From: an uncultured Alphaproteobacteria bacterium
GTDB taxonomy: Bacteria > Pseudomonadota > Alphaproteobacteria > Puniceispirillales > Puniceispirillaceae
NCBI GenBank assembly: GCA_913064995.1
Contig: CAJYBL010000046.1
Coordinates: forward strand, 1 to 9,540
DNA: 9,540 nt
Direction: 5' to 3'
Position 1 is the stretch's first letter. The number at the start of each line of letters is the position of its first letter. The position numbers and the translations under genes are program-made. The notes under the pieces are model-generated. The model worked only from the letters and a program-made list of their open reading frames with translations. It was not told where the DNA came from and did no database searches. This document shows, piece after piece, positions 6,301 through 9,540 of the stretch.

Positions 6301-6545
6301 GGATAGTTTTGCACTGAATTGTCTTTGCGGGGTAAAGACCACATGATTCGCTCCTTTTTAGCAAAAGACCGGCCAAATTCACGGCAGGCAAATTATCCGA
6401 TTATCCGCTTGCACCGTGATGCATGGCCATGCCATTTTAACCAAACAACAAATAGTTGCCTTCGCGGCGTTATATGCGGTTACCGCGACATTTGCGTGTA
6501 GCGCGGTGATAAAGTGTCAATTAAGTGAGTAAGTGAGGCCTGCGA
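6301..6545. other. Divergent intergenic region between ssrA and thyA
   Basis: No gene seen; the open stretch at 6319-6501 has no recognisable product and lacks a good ribosome binding site. The region must hold the thyA promoter, but I could not place a convincing -35/-10 pair. Just before thyA there is a tandem eight-base repeat, AAGTGAGT at 6523-6530 and AAGTGAGG at 6531-6538; the second copy supplies GAGG, seven bases from the ATG, as the ribosome binding site. Confidence 0.6.
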
Positions 6546-7340
6546 ATGCGGCAATATCTGGATTTATTGCAACGAGTTTTGGATGATGGTGTTGATCGTG
6601 GCGACCGCACCGGCACCGGCACGAGAGCGGTTTTTGGCCATCAAATGCGGTTTGACCTTGCTGATGGATTTCCGTTATTGACCACGAAAAAGTTGCATAT
6701 CAAATCTATTATCCATGAATTGCTGTGGTTTATCAGTGGCGACACCAATATCCGCTATTTGCAGGAAAATGGCGTGTCGATCTGGAATGACTGGTCTGAT
6801 GAAAATGGTGATTTGGGCCCAGTCTATGGCAAACAATGGCGCCATTGGCAAACGCCTGATGGCACAGAAATTGACCAGCTTGCCGATTTGATTGAGATGA
6901 TTAAAACCAATCCGGATTCGCGGCGCTTGATGTTAACCGCTTGGAATCCGGCCGATGTGCCGAATATGGCCTTGCCGCCATGCCATTGCTTGTTTCAATT
7001 TCAGGTTGCGAATGGGCGTTTGTCCTGCCAACTTTATCAGCGAAGCGCCGATTGTTTCTTGGGCGTGCCATTCAATATCGCTTCCTATGCGCTTTTAACG
7101 CATATGATCGCTGCCATTTGTGGGCTGAAGGCAGGTGAATTTGTACATACGCTTGGCGATGCGCATCTGTATGCCAATCATTTTGAACAAGCCCGCGCCC
7201 AGCTTGGTCGCCAGCCAACGGCTCTGCCAAAACTGGTGATTCATAATATTCCCAATCAAATTGACGGGTTCAAATTTGAAGATTTTGAAATTGTTGATTA
7301 TGTTGCTGCGCCGCATATCGCCGCGCCAATTGCGGTTTAG
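6546..7340 (+). CDS. thyA: Thymidylate synthase ThyA
   Basis: 264 residues, the same length as E. coli ThyA. It methylates dUMP to dTMP with 5,10-methylene-tetrahydrofolate, yielding dihydrofolate. Visible signatures: the dUMP-phosphate arginine in DRTGTGTRAVFG (residues 20-31), LLTTKKLHIKSIIHELLWF, the catalytic C146 in ALPPCHCLFQF, and RSADCFLGVPFNIASYALL for phosphate and uracil binding, then GDAHLYANH. The C-terminus ends APIAV, as in the classical enzyme where the terminal residue closes the active site. The start is supported by GAGG seven bases upstream and by alignment to the family's MRQYLDLL opening. folA follows five bases later. No sign of damage. Confidence 0.97.
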   Translation: MRQYLDLLQRVLDDGVDRGDRTGTGTRAVFGHQMRFDLADGFPLLTTKKLHIKSIIHELLWFISGDTNIRYLQENGVSIWNDWSDENGDLGPVYGKQWRHWQTPDGTEIDQLADLIEMIKTNPDSRRLMLTAWNPADVPNMALPPCHCLFQFQVANGRLSCQLYQRSADCFLGVPFNIASYALLTHMIAAICGLKAGEFVHTLGDAHLYANHFEQARAQLGRQPTALPKLVIHNIPNQIDGFKFEDFEIVDYVAAPHIAAPIAV

Positions 7341-7345
7341 CGGTC

Positions 7346-7891
7346 ATGGTGATGATCCATATGACTGCCGTTGTGGCAATGGCCAAAAACCGCGTGATTG
7401 GCGATGGTAACGGGCTGATCTGGCATATCCCTGATGATTTGAAACGTGTCAAAACGCTCACCATGAGGTGCCCCTTGATTATGGGGCGCAAAACGTGGGA
7501 TTCGATTGGCCGCCCATTGCCGGGCCGCGCTAGTATCGTGATGACGCGTGACGCTGATTGGGCGGCTGATGGTGCCATTAGAGTTTCGACAATGACCGCA
7601 GCCATCGCGGCTGCGCGTGAGTGGATTGAAGCTACCGCTGAGGCGCGGCCAGAGATCATTCTTTTTGGTGGTGGTGAAATCTATGCCCAAGGGCTGGATT
7701 ATTGCCACCGCGTTGAACGAACTGTCATCAATATCGCTGCTGATGGCGGCAAAGATGCTGCTTTTTTCCCTAATTTACCTGCCGATCAATGGGACATCGA
7801 AATTGAGGCTGAAATTAATGCCGGTGGCGATGTGCCTGCATATCGCTATGAACGCGCGATCAGGCGTACCAGCGAAAACCCGGTGGGTTAG
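7346..7891 (+). CDS. folA: Dihydrofolate reductase FolA
   Basis: Up to 181 residues. It reduces dihydrofolate to tetrahydrofolate with NADPH, recycling the product of ThyA; the five-base gap from thyA indicates one transcript. Family features: AVVAMAKNRVIGDGNGLIWHIP at the N-terminus (shown here only as a description of residues 8-29), the catalytic acid in IPDDLKRVKTLT, NADPH-binding MGRKTWDSIGRPLPGR, and the glycine-rich ILFGGGEIYAQ. Three in-frame ATGs lie close together (7346, 7352, 7361); the family usually starts only a few residues before TAVVAMA, so 7361 or 7352 may be the true start. No good ribosome binding site separates them. Length is near the usual 160-180 residues. Its stop faces that of the Mrp ORF across 22 bases. 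Confidence 0.94.
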   Translation: MVMIHMTAVVAMAKNRVIGDGNGLIWHIPDDLKRVKTLTMRCPLIMGRKTWDSIGRPLPGRASIVMTRDADWAADGAIRVSTMTAAIAAAREWIEATAEARPEIILFGGGEIYAQGLDYCHRVERTVINIAADGGKDAAFFPNLPADQWDIEIEAEINAGGDVPAYRYERAIRRTSENPVG

Positions 7892-7913
7892 GCATCTTGC
7901 CATTTTTGGGCGG

Positions 7914-8852
7914 CTATTCGACGATGATTTTTGGGCTGGCCTTTGGTGTGTTTCGCTCAAGCGTTTGCAAAACCGCCTCGGCAATCGCCCCGTAATGGGC
8001 GGCATGCGGGCTGTCTGGCTGGCTTGCCACAATCGGGGTTCCTTCGTCTGAGGTTGTGCGGATCACTATTTCTAATGGCACTTCACCAAGGAATGGCACG
8101 CCCAATTTGGCCGCTTCGGCGCGGGCGCCGCCATTGCCAAAAATTTCATGCCTTGCGCCGCATTCGGTGCATAGGAAATGGCTCATATTCTCGATAATCC
8201 CGAGAAGCGGCACATTCACTTTACGGAACATGTTCAATCCCTTGCGCGCATCAATCAAAGCCAGATCCTGCGGTGTCGAGACGATCACGGCACCGGCCAG
8301 CTTGGCCCGCTGGGACAGGGTCAATTGCGCATCCCCTGTACCGGGCGGCATATCAATGACCAGAATATCCAGCGCGTCCCATGCGACATCACGAAGCATT
8401 TGTTCGATGGCGCTCATCACCATTGGCCCGCGCCAGATGGTTGGCGCATCCTCGGCAACAAGATAGCCAATCGACATGGTTTGCAGACCCCATGCCTCGA
8501 TTGGTACAATTTTTTTACCATCGCTTTGCGGTTTGCGGTTCAAACCAATAAGCCGCGGCAATGACGGGCCATAAATATCAGCGTCAAGAATGCCAACTTT
8601 TTTCCCTGATGCTGCCAGCGCCAAGGCCAGATTGATTGAGGTTGTCGATTTGCCAACCCCGCCCTTGCCAGAGGCAACGGCAATGACATATTTGGCTGGC
8701 TGATGTGGTTCGGCCTGCATTTGCTGGCCGGCGCCAATTGGCGTGCCACGGTCATCACCTTTTGGCTGCATGGTTGGGCCTGCCTGATGTGCGGTCAGCA
8801 TTGCTGTTGCCGACAATACGCCATCAAGTGCCAGGACGGCCTTTTCGGCCAA
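7914..8852 (-). pseudogene. mrp: Mrp/ApbC iron-sulfur carrier ATPase lacking its N-terminal domain (part of chimeric ORF)
   Basis: From about residue 52 of the 363-residue ORF the sequence is Mrp/NBP35-like P-loop ATPase, a scaffold/carrier that delivers Fe-S clusters to apoproteins in the cytoplasm. Visible: the end of the MIP18-like domain AEKAVLALDGVLSATAMLTA, a low-complexity linker, the deviant Walker A VASGKGGVGKST (110-121), ILDADIYGPSLPRLIG, Walker B VIDMPPGTGD (217-226) and the cluster-binding C279xxC282 in HFLCTECGARHEIFG. Normal alphaproteobacterial Mrp proteins have an extra MIP18 domain of roughly 90 residues, almost all of which is missing here and replaced by a membrane-fusion-protein start. 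The ATPase part itself is intact. The start codon in use would be that of the foreign segment, so the product would carry a membrane anchor; I regard this as a broken or artificially joined gene. Confidence 0.85.
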
Positions 8853-9005
8853 GATGCGGACATTTCCGGTTACAGAATCTCTAATACTCCCTTCCCGTGC
8901 CTTCACCACCGTTGCTTCATGATTAAATCCGTTAAAAACAAGGTACAACATGATTAGTACTACAAGTAGGCAAATACCCAATATGAATTTCTTAGAAATT
9001 TTCAT
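8853..9005 (-). pseudogene. N-terminal fragment of HlyD/RND-type membrane fusion protein (part of chimeric ORF)
   Basis: The first ~51 residues of the ORF start MKISKKFILGICLLVVLIML: a short basic stretch then a single hydrophobic segment at about residues 7-26, followed by ATVVKAREGSIRDSVTGNV. This is the opening of periplasmic adaptor proteins of HlyD/AcrA/MacA type, whose first beta strand reads V(x)VxxGxIxxxVxxxG. The rest of the adaptor (barrel-sandwich, hairpin and beta domains) is absent; the frame passes without a stop into Mrp at about 8845-8860. The ATG at 9005 is six bases after the stop of the TolC-like gene, the usual operon partner of an adaptor. GC content is low, like the TolC-like gene and unlike Mrp. 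Confidence 0.7.
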
Positions 9006-9011
9006 TTTAAA

Positions 9012-9540
9012 TTATTCGTATTTCATCAAGATCATTTCTTCATAACGGTTCCTGATCTTGATATAATCGCATATAGATTCAAGACGCTTGACTTTGGCAT
9101 GATCAAGTGAGATCCGAGCCTCCATCAACTGGCTTAAGGTAATACGATCCGATTCAAGTTCAACCTCACTAATTTTAAATCGGTCTTGAGCAACCTGAAC
9201 AAGTTCCCGAGTCATTCTCACTCTTTTCGCCAATGATTCCAGTTGCATTCTCATCCCATCCAACTCTAGGCGATAGGACCTTGTTTCTCTTTCTAAGTTA
9301 ATCTCGAGTCTACGTTTGTTTGCGAAAGCTCTAAGCTTTTCTGCTTTACTCTTCGAGCTATCCCAAAGTGCCCAATTGAGCTCCACCCCGACAAGAATAT
9401 TATTTCTCAAAATACTATCTTCATTACTAGCAAGAGGAACTTGATCTTGGAAAACACCCCCGACTAAATTTACTTTGGGCTTCAATCCACTTTGGGCTAT
9501 TTCGACCCTTTTTCTCTGTACTTCAATCTCTTTTTTGATT
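9012..9540 (-). CDS. TolC-like outer-membrane efflux protein, C-terminal part
   Basis: The frame is open from the window edge at 9540 to TAA at 9014-9012, giving 175 residues of the C-terminal half; the 5' end lies beyond the window. The TTG at 9485 is internal, since codons upstream continue the same pattern (IEVQRKRVEIAQSGLKPKVN). Features of TolC family proteins: AxSGLxPKVNL leading into a beta strand, VGVELNWALWDSSKSKAE with the strand-to-helix turn, then long heptad-rich helices with many Arg, Glu and Leu ending RNRYEEMILMKYE. Such proteins form the outer-membrane duct of tripartite export systems; the adaptor start immediately downstream fits. Codon use is AT-richer than in the genes at 1-8850 (AGA/AGG for arginine, roughly 40% GC by hand count over sample lines). 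Substrate unknown. Confidence 0.75.
   Translation of the reverse strand, partial: IKKEIEVQRKRVEIAQSGLKPKVNLVGGVFQDQVPLASNEDSILRNNILVGVELNWALWDSSKSKAEKLRAFANKRRLEINLERETRSYRLELDGMRMQLESLAKRVRMTRELVQVAQDRFKISEVELESDRITLSQLMEARISLDHAKVKRLESICDYIKIRNRYEEMILMKYE

Noticed and set aside
6319..6501. 60-residue plus-strand ORF upstream of thyA
   Set aside because: No recognisable product, no good ribosome binding site, and it lies in the divergent promoter region of ssrA and thyA.

Overview
The window reads as chromosomal DNA of an alphaproteobacterium of middling GC content (about half G+C by eye). The strongest sign is a split, circularly permuted tmRNA gene (ssrA), the alphaproteobacterial layout. 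An alphaproteobacterial-type SspB lies next to it. Glycolate oxidase subunits close to a beta-hydroxyaspartate aldolase point to a marine, glycolate-using lineage. The SAR116 group is one possibility, but no species call can be made from sequence alone.

Layout. Positions 1-1978 (+) hold the end of glcE and a complete glcF, the FAD and iron-sulfur subunits of glycolate oxidase. Positions 1975-2155 look like a deletion scar: a short C-terminal tail of an unidentified minus-strand gene abuts the last ~40 codons of a PLP-dependent dehydratase resembling BhcB. Positions 2152-3315 (+) encode BhcC, beta-hydroxyaspartate aldolase, whose GTG start overlaps the remnant's stop. A 309-base gap without a convincing gene follows. 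Positions 3625-5232 (-) encode a class I (4Fe-4S) fumarase, and 5319-5828 (-) encode SspB. Positions 5915-6265 (-) are the two-piece tmRNA with its promoter. Divergently, 6546-7340 and 7346-7891 (+) are thyA and folA. Positions 7914-9005 (-) form a chimeric ORF: most of Mrp/ApbC, with its N-terminal domain replaced by the first ~50 residues of an HlyD-type membrane fusion protein. Positions 9012-9540 (-) are the C-terminal part of a TolC-like outer-membrane protein that runs off the window.

How the genes fit together. GlcEF makes glyoxylate from glycolate; BhcC condenses glyoxylate with glycine to beta-hydroxyaspartate, so the left side is glycolate assimilation through the beta-hydroxyaspartate cycle. 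The bhcB copy expected immediately upstream is reduced to its 3' end, and bhcA and bhcD are not visible. In the middle, the tmRNA adds a degradation tag (alanine + ANDNTAPVAIAA) to stalled nascent proteins, and SspB delivers tagged proteins to ClpXP: RNA and adaptor lie side by side on one strand. thyA-folA is the usual pair in which dihydrofolate made by thymidylate synthase is recycled by dihydrofolate reductase.

Two places look like joins between unrelated sequences (about 2033-2046 and about 8845-8860). Either may be natural rearrangement or an assembly/amplification chimera; the second coincides with a clear fall in GC content.
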